Shown here: positions 1-8,136 of the stretch, piece after piece
How the letters are laid out: every line of letters begins with the position of its first letter
Position numbering within the stretch: the first letter of the stretch is position 1
Assembly (NCBI GenBank): GCA_011388675.1
Contig: DROW01000034.1
Span: 1 to 38,918 of the forward strand
From: Chloroflexota bacterium
Lineage (GTDB): Bacteria > Chloroflexota > Anaerolineae > B4-G1 > DUEL01
Direction: 5' to 3'
Length of the DNA: 38,918 nucleotides
The notes under the pieces: model-generated
What the model was told of the DNA's origin: nothing
The model's database searches: none
What the model saw: the letters and a program-made list of their open reading frames with translations, nothing else
Position numbers and translations under genes: made by a program

Positions 1-677
1 AACGGATGGCGGAGGACCTGGCCGACTACCTGCGGGAACTCGGGATCAAGGTCCACTACCTCCACAGCGAGATCGAGACCATCGAGCGGGTGGAGATCCT
101 GCGGGACCTGCGGCTGGGGGTGTACGACGTGGTGGTGGGGATCAACCTGCTGCGGGAGGGACTGGACCTGCCCGAGGTCAGTCTGGTGGCGATCCTGGAT
201 GCGGACAAGGAGGGGTTCCTCCGGTCGGAGACGGCGCTGATCCAGACCATCGGCCGGGCGGCCCGGCACGTCCACGGCACGGCGGTCCTCTACGCCGACC
301 GGATCACCGACTCGATGCGGCGGGCCATCGAGGAGACGGAACGGCGGCGACGCATCCAGATGAAGTACAACGAGGAGCACGGCATCGTCCCGACCACCGT
401 GGTCAAGGAGGTGCGCGACCTGACCGACCGGGTCCGCCGCCAGGCCGCTCCGACGGCCCCGCCGGACCTCACCCCGGCGCAGTTGCCTGTGGAGGAACTG
501 GACCGGCTGATCCGCGAACTGGAGCGGCAGATGAAGCGGGCCGCCGAGGACCTGGAGTTCGAGAAGGCGGCCCTCCTGCGGGATCAGATCTTCGAACTGC
601 GGGGGATCCTGGAGGTCAAGAAGGACACCGTCCGGCGAACTCCCCAACCGGTTCGCCCCGGCGGCTTGTCGGAATGA
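1..677 (+). CDS. uvrB: UvrABC system protein B, 3' part (truncated by window edge)
   Basis: UvrB is the damage-verifying, helicase-like subunit of nucleotide excision repair; it is loaded by UvrA and then recruits UvrC. What is visible is the second RecA-like helicase half ([41 protein letters not shown], then QTIGRAARH of motif VI) and, at the C terminus, a UVR motif ([25 protein letters not shown]) that contacts UvrC. The ORF track starts at an internal Met; the frame is open to the window edge, so about two thirds of a normal protein of roughly 670 residues lies upstream. The gene converges on the usp gene, with an inverted repeat between them. Identity is very secure. Confidence 0.97.
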   Translation, partial: RMAEDLADYLRELGIKVHYLHSEIETIERVEILRDLRLGVYDVVVGINLLREGLDLPEVSLVAILDADKEGFLRSETALIQTIGRAARHVHGTAVLYADRITDSMRRAIEETERRRRIQMKYNEEHGIVPTTVVKEVRDLTDRVRRQAAPTAPPDLTPAQLPVEELDRLIRELERQMKRAAEDLEFEKAALLRDQIFELRGILEVKKDTVRRTPQPVRPGGLSE

Positions 678-678
678 A

Positions 679-749
679 ACCACAGAGGCAGAGAGGGCAC
701 AGAGTTTCTCCAAATATTTTCTTCTCCGTGTCCTCTGTGCCTCTGTGGT
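679..749. repeat. CACAGAG-type inverted repeat, copy 1
   Basis: Two 26-bp arms, ACCACAGAGGCAGAGAGG... at 679-704 and its reverse complement at 724-749, pair at 23 of 26 positions around a 19-nt AT-rich loop. The element sits exactly between the convergent uvrB and usp genes and begins two bases after the uvrB stop codon, so it could act as a bidirectional terminator. A second, perfect copy lies at 9015-9086. Confidence 0.85.
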
Positions 750-756
750 GAAAATC

Positions 757-1188
757 TCACACCACCACCACCTCCACGCCGGTCTCCCGCCGCACCTCCT
801 CCGCGAGCCGGTTCACGTCCCCGACGTCGGCCGCCTCGTCCACCTCGTCCCCTGGCGCGCCGAGGACCAGCGTGCCGGCCCCCACCTCTTTCAGGTAGGC
901 CTTGATCGTCTCCCACACCGGTCCGGCGCGGACGACCGTCTTGGCCCGAACCCCCTGTTCCTGGGCGCGCGCCTGGGCGATGGAGAGGAGCGACCGCCCC
1001 AACCGCTTCAACTCGTCCTCCATCGCCGCCGCCAGCGCACCGTTGACCGGCCCGGCGAACGTGGGGTCCACGATGTACAGGAAGATCAGGTCGGCCCCCC
1101 GCTCCTTCGCCAGCGCGATCGCCCGCTCCTGAGTGCGTCGGCTGGCCTCCCCGCCGCGCGTGGCGCACACGATCGGTTTACGCTCCAT
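757..1188 (-). CDS. Universal stress protein (UspA family)
   Basis: A 143-residue single-domain UspA-fold protein: strand KPIVCATRG, a helix with TQERAIALAKERGADLIFLYIVD, and near the end TLVLGAPGD. This family is cytoplasmic and linked to stress survival, often binding ATP. The usual ATP-binding signature of ATP-binding members (G-x2-G-x9-G-S/T) is not seen after TLVLGAPGD, so this one probably belongs to the non-nucleotide-binding type; that is an inference. Its ATG lies 11 bases inside the antiporter gene, so it is the last, translationally coupled gene of the cvpA-mutS2-antiporter group. Usp domains are often appended to CPA-type antiporters, which makes a regulatory partnership plausible. 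Confidence 0.8.
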   Translation of the reverse strand: MERKPIVCATRGGEASRRTQERAIALAKERGADLIFLYIVDPTFAGPVNGALAAAMEDELKRLGRSLLSIAQARAQEQGVRAKTVVRAGPVWETIKAYLKEVGAGTLVLGAPGDEVDEAADVGDVNRLAEEVRRETGVEVVVV

Positions 1189-2770
1189 CCCTCTCCAACT
1201 CCCCGGCCCGCTCCCCGTGCAGGGCCGCCTGGATCATCTCCAGCGCTTCCAGGCGGCGGTCCACCTCTTCCGTCAATTCCTCGTACACCACCGTCGAGAT
1301 CAACCCCCGCCGCAGCGCGTCGCCCAACGCCCCTCGCTCCGCCTGCAGCGCCTCCCGTCGAGCCTGGATCAGCATCTCCCGCTCCAACTCGGCGTGCTCG
1401 CGGAACAGCCGATTCATCTCCTCGATCAACCTCTGCCGTGCCTGGCGGTAGTCCTCCCGCAGCCCGGCCCACATCTCGTCGGTCAGCAGCCCCTCTCGAT
1501 GCAACCGCTCCAGCCGCCGGAGGCCCGCCTGGGCGGCGAACAGCCGCCCCAGCCGCTTCTCCCGCGCCAATCGGTGCTGGGGCAGGGAGATCAGTCCCAA
1601 CTTCCGCAACAAGAAGTGGATGGTGGTGCCCTGTCCCAAGAGGGTGAACAGCATCACCCCGAAAGCCATCGCCTGAAGGGTTTCCCGCTCCGGCAGGGCC
1701 GCGGGAAGGCTCAGCGCCAGCGCCAGGCTGATCGCCCCCCGCAGCCCGCCCCAGAAGAGGACGTGCCGCCAGCGGAGCGGGATGTGGGGACGACTCCGAC
1801 CGGCGTGGGTCAGCCAGGAAAGGCCGTACACCACTGCCGCCCGACTGACCAGCACGGCCGCCACGGCCACACCGATGGGGGCCAGATTGGCCGCCAATTG
1901 GGCCAGGTCCACCGTCAACCCGATGAGGAGGAAGACCAGAGAGTTAGCCAGGAAGGCCAGGTACTCCCACAGGTTGAAGAGCATGATCTTGGTCGTGGGG
2001 GAGGCTCCGGCCAGACCGACGTTCCCGCAGACCAGCCCGGCCATCACCACCGCCAGCACCCCGCTGACGTGGAGTTGTTCGGCGGACAGATAGGCCCCGT
2101 AGGCGAGGAGGGTGGTCAACGTGGTCACCACCAGCCGGTCCTCCAGGCGGGCGATCAGTTGCGCCGTCAGCCACCCCAGGGCCGCGCCGATACCGATCCC
2201 GCCCAGCGCCACCGCCACGAAGTCGAAGAGGCCTTCCACCGGGCTGAAGTAGCCGGAGAGGGCCGCCGCCAGCGCGATGCGGAAGAGGACGATGGCCGTG
2301 CCGTCGTTGAAGAGACTTTCCCCCTCCAGCGCCACCGCCAACCGGCGAGAAACCCCCAGCGCGCGGAAGAGGGCAATCACCGCCACCGGATCCGTCGCAG
2401 CGATCAGCGCGCCGAAGACCGACGCCGCGCCCAGACCCATCCCCGTCCCCGCCGCCACGATCCCTCCGACGAGCAGCGTGGTCAGCGCGACGCCCGGCAC
2501 GGCCAACACCAGGATCGGCGTCAGGTTCTCCCGCAACAGGCTGAAGTCCAGGTGGAAGGCGGCCTCGAAGATCAGCGGCGGGACGAAGATCGCCAGGATG
2601 AGTTCCGGCGTCACCTCCACGTCCAACGGCCGCTGGACGGAGAGGAACAGCCCCACCAGTACCAGACTCACCGTGTAGGGAAAGCGGATCCGGCGGACGA
2701 CGATGGCGACCAACGTCGCCACCAACACCAGCAGGATGATCAACCCCTGTGCGTGCAGAAATCCCTCCAT
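1178..2770 (-). CDS. CPA1-family Na+/H+ antiporter (NhaP-like)
   Basis: A polytopic inner-membrane cation/proton exchanger. About 12 hydrophobic segments fill the first ~410 residues, with the family motifs IAATDPVAVIALF and EGESLFNDGTAIVLF; the Asn-Asp pair in the latter is the ion-binding site of electroneutral CPA1 exchangers. A charged C-terminal tail of about 120 residues, rich in Arg/Glu helices, is probably a cytosolic regulatory domain. The ORF track begins at a TTG (2779). I prefer the ATG at 2770, which starts MEGFLHAQG and has GGTGA nine bases upstream; this gives 530 residues. The ion (Na+ or K+) cannot be told from sequence. It follows mutS2 and overlaps usp. Confidence 0.88.
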   Translation of the reverse strand: MEGFLHAQGLIILLVLVATLVAIVVRRIRFPYTVSLVLVGLFLSVQRPLDVEVTPELILAIFVPPLIFEAAFHLDFSLLRENLTPILVLAVPGVALTTLLVGGIVAAGTGMGLGAASVFGALIAATDPVAVIALFRALGVSRRLAVALEGESLFNDGTAIVLFRIALAAALSGYFSPVEGLFDFVAVALGGIGIGAALGWLTAQLIARLEDRLVVTTLTTLLAYGAYLSAEQLHVSGVLAVVMAGLVCGNVGLAGASPTTKIMLFNLWEYLAFLANSLVFLLIGLTVDLAQLAANLAPIGVAVAAVLVSRAAVVYGLSWLTHAGRSRPHIPLRWRHVLFWGGLRGAISLALALSLPAALPERETLQAMAFGVMLFTLLGQGTTIHFLLRKLGLISLPQHRLAREKRLGRLFAAQAGLRRLERLHREGLLTDEMWAGLREDYRQARQRLIEEMNRLFREHAELEREMLIQARREALQAERGALGDALRRGLISTVVYEELTEEVDRRLEALEMIQAALHGERAGELERDGA

Positions 2771-2772
2771 CT

Positions 2773-2812
2773 CCCCCAATCACCCAGTCACCCAGTCACC
2801 TAGTCACCCAAC
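2773..2812. repeat. Octamer tandem repeat CACCCAGT between mutS2 and antiporter gene
   Basis: Five consecutive 8-base units (CCCCCAAT, CACCCAGT, CACCCAGT, CACCTAGT, CACCCAAC). On the minus strand each of the last four reads as a GGTGA-like Shine-Dalgarno core. The mutS2 stop codon (TAG) is formed by the variant CACCTAGT unit, and the repeat ends just before the antiporter start. Confidence 0.75.
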
Positions 2813-5160
2813 ACCACCACCGTCACTCCTTCTCCTCCCTCCCCCTCCTCCCCGGCCCGGAACGTCTCCACGTGGGGATGGCCGCGCAGGAACTCCCGCA
2901 CTGCCCGGCGGAGCGCACCGGTCCCCTTCCCGTGCACGATCTCCACGCGGGTGAGGCCCGCCAGCGAGGCCGTGTCCAGGTACCGGTCCAGCCGCTCCAG
3001 CGCCTCCTCCACGGTGCACCCCCGCAGGTCGAGGCGGGTCTGGACAGGGGGCGGGCGGTAGGAGGGCAGGGTAGGCTCCGGCCTGGGGGGAGCAACCCCG
3101 CGCAGTTCCACCTGCTCCGGCGCGACCTGCACCCGGGCCGGCCCGACCTGCACCTCCACCGTCTCCCCCAGCGCCAGCACCTCCCCCTCCGCCCCCAACG
3201 GCTTCACCCAGACCCGGTCGCCCACCCGCACCGGGCGGGACGGAGGGGAGGGGAGCACCATCGGCTCCGGTTCGACCTCCAGTTCCTCCTCGATCCGCTC
3301 CTCCAGCGCCTCCACCGCCTCCTCGACGGCTGCCACCTCCGCCAGCGGCTCGGCCGCCGCCCGCAGCCGCCTGCGGAGGGCGCGGATCTCCTCCCGCAGC
3401 GCTTCCAGTTCGGCCTCCGCCTCCTCCCGCGCGGCCCGCAGCACCTCCGCTCGCTCCTCCTCGATGCGGGCCAGCCGCTGCCGCAGTTCCTTCGCCAGTT
3501 GCTCCGCCTCCCGCCGGGCGGCGTGGGCTGCGTCCCGCTCCCGAACCGCCTGGAGCCGCAACCGGTGGATGTCCGTCAGCAGCGCCTCCGTCTGCCGGTC
3601 CTCCCGGGAGACCAGCGACTCGGCGGCGCGGACGATCTCCTCGTCCAGCCCCAGCCGCCGGGCGATGGCGAAGGCGTTCGACCGCCCCGGCAGGCCGATG
3701 GTCAGGTGGTAGGTGGGGCGCAGCGTCTCGGGGTCGAACTCGACGCAGGCGTTCTGCACCCCCTCCGTCATCTGGGCGTAGGCCTTCAACTCCGGGTAGT
3801 GAGTGGCGACCAACGTGGTCGCCCCACTGCGGCGGAAGGTCTCCAGGAGCGCTCGCGCCAGCGCGGAGCCCTCCGCCGGGTCGGTCCCGGCTCCCAGTTC
3901 GTCCAGAAGGACCAGCGAGCGGTCGTCGGCTTTGTCGATGAAGGAGAGGATGTTGGTCAGGTGGGCGGAGAAGGTGGAGAGGGATTGCTCGATGGATTGC
4001 TCGTCCCCGATGTCGGCGTAGACGGCGGCGAAGGGGGAGAGGGCGGAACCGGGGGCGACGGGGATGTGCAGCCCCGCCTGCGCCATCAGGGTCAGCAGCC
4101 CTACCGTCTTCAGCGTGACCGTCTTGCCGCCGGTGTTCGGGCCGGTGATGACCAAGACGTGGGGCTCGTCGTCCAGCACCACGTCGATGGGGACCACCGT
4201 CTCGGGGTCGAGCAGGGGGTGGCGGGCCTGCACCAGACGGAGGGTGGCCCGCGCGCCCGGCGGCCCCTCCCGGAAGGGGACCAATTCCGGCGCAGCGGCT
4301 TCCAGGTCCTCTGCGTACAGCGCTTTGGCGAAGGCTAGGTCCAGGTCGGCCAGCGCATCCACCGTCGCCTCGATCTCCTCCCCGCAGGCGGCCACCTGGG
4401 CCGAGAGGCGGGCGAGGATGCGCTGGACCTCCTGCTCCTCCTCAATTTGCAGTTCCCGCCAGGCGTTGTTCAACTCGACGGCGCTGAGGGGCTCGATGAA
4501 GAGGGTAGCGCCGGAGGCGGAGACGTCGTGGACGATGCCCGGGATACGGCCCTTGAAGTCGGCCTTGAGGGGGACGACGTACCGGCCGGCCCGCAGGGTA
4601 ACGAGGGGCTCCTGAAGGAACGGCTGGTTTTCCGGCGAAGACACGAGCCGCTCCAGGTGGCGCAACACCCGCTCGTGGGCCCCTTTCAGATCTCGCCGGA
4701 TGCGTTGCAGCGCGTCCGTCGCCGTATCCCGGACCTCCCCCCGCTCGTCCAGACAGCGACCGATGGCCTCGATCAGGTCCGGACAGAACGCGATCCGGCC
4801 GGCGATGGCCGCCAGGCGGGGGAACTGGGGCCGGAGCCGGGTGAGCGAGTTGTGGAGCGTGCGGGCCGCCACCAGCGTCTGACGGACGTCCAAAAGTTCG
4901 GCCGGGGTCAGCGTCACCCCGTGCCGTGCCGCGTCCACCAACGGACGGACGTCCCGCGCCCCGCCCAGACTGGTCTGCGGTCGGCTCTCCAGCAAAGCCC
5001 GTGCCTCGGTGGTGACCTCCAACCGGGCGCGGATCTCCCCTGGATCGGTGCTTGGGGTGAGGCTCCGGGCCTTCTCCGCCCCCGCGGAGAACGAAGTGTA
5101 GGAGGCCAACCGCTCTAAGATCTTGGGAAGTTCGAGGGTCTGCCAGTGCTTCGGGTCCAT
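2800..5160 (-). CDS. mutS2: Endonuclease MutS2
   Basis: A MutS-like ATPase fused to a nuclease, linked in other bacteria to suppression of recombination and to rescue of collided ribosomes. Visible parts: MutS core and clamp helices, Walker A GPNTGGKTVTLK near residues 338-350, Walker B SLVLLDELGAGTDPAEGSA near 415-430, a long Glu/Arg-rich coiled coil (about 510-650), a KOW-like stretch (VRVGDRVWVKPLGAEGEV), and a C-terminal Smr domain (RLDLRGCTVEEAL, then VEIVHGKGTGALRRAV). The ORF track extends 53 codons too far upstream, into cvpA; MDPKHWQTLEL at 5160 overlaps the cvpA stop as ATGA and gives 786 residues, the usual family length. Confidence 0.96.
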   Translation of the reverse strand: MDPKHWQTLELPKILERLASYTSFSAGAEKARSLTPSTDPGEIRARLEVTTEARALLESRPQTSLGGARDVRPLVDAARHGVTLTPAELLDVRQTLVAARTLHNSLTRLRPQFPRLAAIAGRIAFCPDLIEAIGRCLDERGEVRDTATDALQRIRRDLKGAHERVLRHLERLVSSPENQPFLQEPLVTLRAGRYVVPLKADFKGRIPGIVHDVSASGATLFIEPLSAVELNNAWRELQIEEEQEVQRILARLSAQVAACGEEIEATVDALADLDLAFAKALYAEDLEAAAPELVPFREGPPGARATLRLVQARHPLLDPETVVPIDVVLDDEPHVLVITGPNTGGKTVTLKTVGLLTLMAQAGLHIPVAPGSALSPFAAVYADIGDEQSIEQSLSTFSAHLTNILSFIDKADDRSLVLLDELGAGTDPAEGSALARALLETFRRSGATTLVATHYPELKAYAQMTEGVQNACVEFDPETLRPTYHLTIGLPGRSNAFAIARRLGLDEEIVRAAESLVSREDRQTEALLTDIHRLRLQAVRERDAAHAARREAEQLAKELRQRLARIEEERAEVLRAAREEAEAELEALREEIRALRRRLRAAAEPLAEVAAVEEAVEALEERIEEELEVEPEPMVLPSPPSRPVRVGDRVWVKPLGAEGEVLALGETVEVQVGPARVQVAPEQVELRGVAPPRPEPTLPSYRPPPVQTRLDLRGCTVEEALERLDRYLDTASLAGLTRVEIVHGKGTGALRRAVREFLRGHPHVETFRAGEEGEGGEGVTVVVLGD

Positions 5161-5705
5161 CAGCGTAACAGGTAGCCCAGCAGCGGGGGCGTCCGAGGGA
5201 ACCAGAGCGTGTGGGCGGTCAGGTACCCCTCCCAAAAGGTCGCCAGATAGGGGCGCAGCATAGCATCCCGATAGGCGCGGATCAGCGCCCGACGGGCCCG
5301 GGGGGCGATCTCCCCCCACGACCGATGAGCAGAGTAGCCGACGAGGGTGAGGAGCAGACTGACAATGATCAGCCCATTGAGGAGGCCAACCAGGAAGCCG
5401 AGGATGTTATCCAGTGCCTTCAGTTTCGGCAACCGCGTTACCGGAAAACTGCGCCGCAGGAGCACCTCCAGCGCGATGGTGAAGAAGAGAAACATAACGA
5501 AAAACGCGATGCCGTCCGCCAGGGTGGGTGCTCGCTCCTGCACCCAGGCGAGGGCCAGCGCACCGTAGGGGTAGACGTTCCCCACAACGGCGGTGACGAT
5601 GAAAAGGACCGCCAGGCTCATCAACTGGCGGATCAGACCCTGCACCAACGCCGCGATACAGACGACCGCGAAGATCAGGATGAGGAAAATATCCAGCCCT
5701 GTCAT
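5160..5705 (-). CDS. CvpA family membrane protein
   Basis: A 181-residue protein with about four membrane helices (DIFLILIFAVVCIAALVQGLI at the N terminus, then IAFFVMFLFFTIALEVLL and FLVGLLNGLIIVSLLLTLVGY). This matches the CvpA/colicin V production family, inner-membrane proteins that commonly sit next to mutS2 in bacteria; their function is still poorly defined. The start at 5705 has AGGAG seven bases upstream. It leads the cvpA-mutS2-antiporter-usp group and has a credible promoter at 5761-5788. The last base of its coding region is shared with the mutS2 ATG (ATGA), indicating coupled translation. Confidence 0.88.
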   Translation of the reverse strand: MTGLDIFLILIFAVVCIAALVQGLIRQLMSLAVLFIVTAVVGNVYPYGALALAWVQERAPTLADGIAFFVMFLFFTIALEVLLRRSFPVTRLPKLKALDNILGFLVGLLNGLIIVSLLLTLVGYSAHRSWGEIAPRARRALIRAYRDAMLRPYLATFWEGYLTAHTLWFPRTPPLLGYLLR

Positions 5706-5760
5706 CGATCGCTCTCCTGGGTAGATTCAGCCCATTCGCCTCCCCCCGTCGGGCCAGATT

Positions 5761-5788
5761 ACTATACCACAGACACAAAATTGGACAA
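5761..5788 (-). promoter_or_regulatory. Candidate promoter for cvpA-mutS2-antiporter-usp
   Basis: Read on the minus strand: TTGTCC, a 16-base spacer, TATAGT, about 55 bases before the cvpA ATG. The -10 box matches consensus at 5 of 6 positions and the -35 at 4 of 6. It lies back to back with the plus-strand promoter at 5917, separated by the heptamer array. Confidence 0.6.
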
Positions 5789-5799
5789 GGGAACGCCTT

Positions 5800-5883
5800 C
5801 ACGCATCACGTCTCACGTATCACGCCTCACGCCTCACGCATCACGCATCACGCATCACGCCTCACGCCTCACGTATCACGAAT
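5800..5883. repeat. Heptamer tandem array CACGCMT, 12 units
   Basis: Twelve contiguous 7-base units, mostly CACGCAT or CACGCCT with CACGTAT, CACGTCT and CACGAAT variants. The array fills the gap between two divergent promoters (cvpA on minus, the penicillin-binding protein on plus). A shorter array of the same heptamer lies at 29854-29902. Confidence 0.9.
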
Positions 5884-5916
5884 GCAGACATCCGCTACTC
5901 GTGCCCATCCCCGGCC

Positions 5917-5945
5917 TGGACATTCGGCCCGTTCCCCGTTATAAT
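5917..5945 (+). promoter_or_regulatory. Promoter giving a predicted leaderless mRNA for the PBP gene
   Basis: TGGACA (5917-5922), 17-base spacer, consensus TATAAT (5940-5945). Seven bases separate the -10 box from the GTG start at 5953, so the expected transcription start falls on or next to the first codon. No Shine-Dalgarno fits in that space. Confidence 0.75.
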
Positions 5946-5952
5946 CCCCAGC

Positions 5953-8109
5953 GTGAGGAAGGCGCTGATCACCGGCCTTGTGTTGATGATCCTGGCGGGC
6001 GGCTGCCGAACCGCGTCCGTCAGCCCTACACCGACACCGATCCCACCGACCTCCACCACCCCTCCCATCCCCCACCTCCCGGAAGCCACCGCCGCCGCTT
6101 TCCTCGACGCCTGGGAGCGGGGGGACTACGAAACGATGTACGGCTTGCTCTCCCCCCCCAGCCGCACCGCCGTCGACTTGGACACCTTCGTCCACCGCTA
6201 CCAGGCCGCCCTGCAGACGGCGACCGTCCTCACCCTCACGACCGACCTCCAAGCCGTCCTCCAGGAAGGAACCCACGCCCAGGCGACCTATCAGATCACC
6301 TGGGAAACCGGCTTGGTCGGCACATTGATCACCGAGACGGTGATGCCCCTCTCCCTCTACGGCGACCGCTGGGGCGTCGAATGGTCGGGCAACCTGATCT
6401 GGCCGGGGCTGGGGGACAACAACTACTTCTATATGGAATATCAGATCCCCGCCCGGGCCAACATCTACGATCGCAACGGGCTGGCCCTGGCGACCAAAGG
6501 GACCATCGTCACCGTCGGCGTGGTGCCGGGGGAGATCCAGGACGAAGCGGAGGTCGTCTCCGCGCTGACCGTGCTGACCGGCCTGCCGTCGGAGGAGGTA
6601 CGTAGCCGATACGCCGGTCGTCCGGCCGACTGGTGGACCCCCATCGCCGACATCCCCGTCCAGACCACCGTGCAGCACGCCGACCTGCTCGACATCCCCG
6701 GCATCGAAGCACGGCAGAAGGAGGGACGCACCTATTGGGACGGCGGCGTCGCCCCTCACATCGTCGGCTGGGTAGCCCCCATCCCCGCAGAAGAACTGAA
6801 AGCCTACCGCGCCCAGGGGTATCGCGGGGACGAGTGGGTGGGTGTGGCCGGGCTGGAGAAGTGGGGAGAACCCTATCTGGCCGGACGGCACGGCGGCACC
6901 CTCTACCTGATGGACCCGACCGGGCAGGTCATTTCCATCGTCGCCCACCGCGACGCCGTCCCCAGCCGGCCCATCCACACCACCATCGACCGAAACCTGC
7001 AGGAAAAGGTCCAGCAGATCCTGGGGGACCGGCGAGGGGCCATCGTGGTGATGGACGTGCACACCGGGGCGATCTTGGCGATGGCCAGCGGTCCCTCCTT
7101 CGACCCCAACGCCTTCGTCGGCCCGGGCAGCGAGCCGGAGCGGATCGCCATCCTCACCGATCCCGACCGCCCGCTGCTGAACCGGGCCACCCAGGGGGGC
7201 TACCCCTGCGGCTCCGTCTTCAAGATCGTGACGATGGCGGCTGCACTGGAGGCCGGGGGAATGACCCCCACGACCTCCTTCTACTGCCCCGGCTACTGGG
7301 AGGGACTGGGGCCGGCCTACCGGAAGACCTGCTGGAAGGCCGACGGCCACGGCAACATCACCCTGAAGGATGCTCTCACCGCCTCCTGCGACGTCACTTT
7401 CTACGAGGTGGGGCTGAGGCTGGACACCACCGACCCGAACATCCTCCCCACCTTCGGCCGGGCGTTCGGCCTCGGCGTGCCGACGGGGCTGCAGGAGATC
7501 CCCGAGTTCCCCGGCCTGATGCCGGACCCTGAGTGGAAGCAGGCGACGTATGGGGAAGGCTGGTGGCCTGGGGACGGCGTCAATCTGGCGATCGGGCAGG
7601 GGTATCTGCTGGTGACCCCGCTGCAGGTGGCGCGGATGATGGCTGCCGTCGCCAACGGCGGCACCCTCTACCGGCCCTACGTCGTGGCCCGGATCGGGGC
7701 GGGCGGTGAGGAGGCCCCGGAGGTCGTCTTCCAGCCGGAGGCGACGGGGAACCTCCCCATCTCGCCGGAACACCTCCAGGTCATCCAAGAAGCCCTGGCC
7801 GGAGTGACCACCTCCCCGATCGGCACAGCGACCCACCGGTTCGTGGGGATGAGCATCCCGGTGGCGGGGAAGACGGGCACGGCGCAGGCTCCAGGGGCGG
7901 AATCCCTCCCCCACTCCTGGTTCGCCGCCTACGCCCCGGCGGACGACCCGGAGATCGCCGTCGTGGTTATGGTAGAGAACGCTGGGGAGGGCTCCACCGT
8001 CGCCGCGCCGATGGTCCGGCAGGTGGTGGAGGCCTACTACGGCCTCCCCCTCACACCGCTACCACCGGAGGCCCAACCGACCCCCACGCCGATGCCCGTC
8101 GGGCCGTAA
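5953..8109 (+). CDS. Penicillin-binding protein transpeptidase, MecA-like lipoprotein with NTF2-like domain
   Basis: A 718-residue class B penicillin-binding protein that would cross-link peptidoglycan stem peptides outside the membrane. Order: short hydrophobic signal with a lipobox-like AGGC at Cys18; a Pro/Thr-rich linker; an NTF2-like domain (about 45-155, AAAFLDAWERGDYETMY) as in PBP2a; a dimerisation segment beginning ANIYDRNGLALA; then the transpeptidase domain with active-site S421-V-F-K, S478-C-D and K640-T-G. The SCD in place of SxN is also common in the PBP2 family. The C-terminal tail is Pro/Thr-rich. The GTG start is set by the promoter seven bases upstream. Likely co-transcribed with rarD and rsmG. 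Whether it is the elongation or division enzyme, or beta-lactam resistant, cannot be told here. Confidence 0.93.
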   Translation: MRKALITGLVLMILAGGCRTASVSPTPTPIPPTSTTPPIPHLPEATAAAFLDAWERGDYETMYGLLSPPSRTAVDLDTFVHRYQAALQTATVLTLTTDLQAVLQEGTHAQATYQITWETGLVGTLITETVMPLSLYGDRWGVEWSGNLIWPGLGDNNYFYMEYQIPARANIYDRNGLALATKGTIVTVGVVPGEIQDEAEVVSALTVLTGLPSEEVRSRYAGRPADWWTPIADIPVQTTVQHADLLDIPGIEARQKEGRTYWDGGVAPHIVGWVAPIPAEELKAYRAQGYRGDEWVGVAGLEKWGEPYLAGRHGGTLYLMDPTGQVISIVAHRDAVPSRPIHTTIDRNLQEKVQQILGDRRGAIVVMDVHTGAILAMASGPSFDPNAFVGPGSEPERIAILTDPDRPLLNRATQGGYPCGSVFKIVTMAAALEAGGMTPTTSFYCPGYWEGLGPAYRKTCWKADGHGNITLKDALTASCDVTFYEVGLRLDTTDPNILPTFGRAFGLGVPTGLQEIPEFPGLMPDPEWKQATYGEGWWPGDGVNLAIGQGYLLVTPLQVARMMAAVANGGTLYRPYVVARIGAGGEEAPEVVFQPEATGNLPISPEHLQVIQEALAGVTTSPIGTATHRFVGMSIPVAGKTGTAQAPGAESLPHSWFAAYAPADDPEIAVVVMVENAGEGSTVAAPMVRQVVEAYYGLPLTPLPPEAQPTPTPMPVGP

Positions 8110-8136
8110 TCGACCAAGGAGAAAAGCCACAAACCG

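Noticed and set aside
1133-2803. 556-aa plus-strand ORF opposite the antiporter
   Set aside because: Translation is Gln/Arg/Pro/His-rich with no domain; it is the antisense shadow of the clear NhaP-like gene in high-GC DNA.
2749-4338. 529-aa plus-strand ORF opposite mutS2
   Set aside because: Low-complexity antisense shadow; mutS2 on the other strand has all family motifs.
5800-5883. Possible CRISPR array
   Set aside because: The units are 7 bp and directly contiguous with no spacers, and there are no cas genes.
5869-7914. 681-aa minus-strand ORF opposite the PBP
   Set aside because: Gly/Asp/Arg-rich shadow frame; the plus-strand PBP has the active-site motifs and a promoter.
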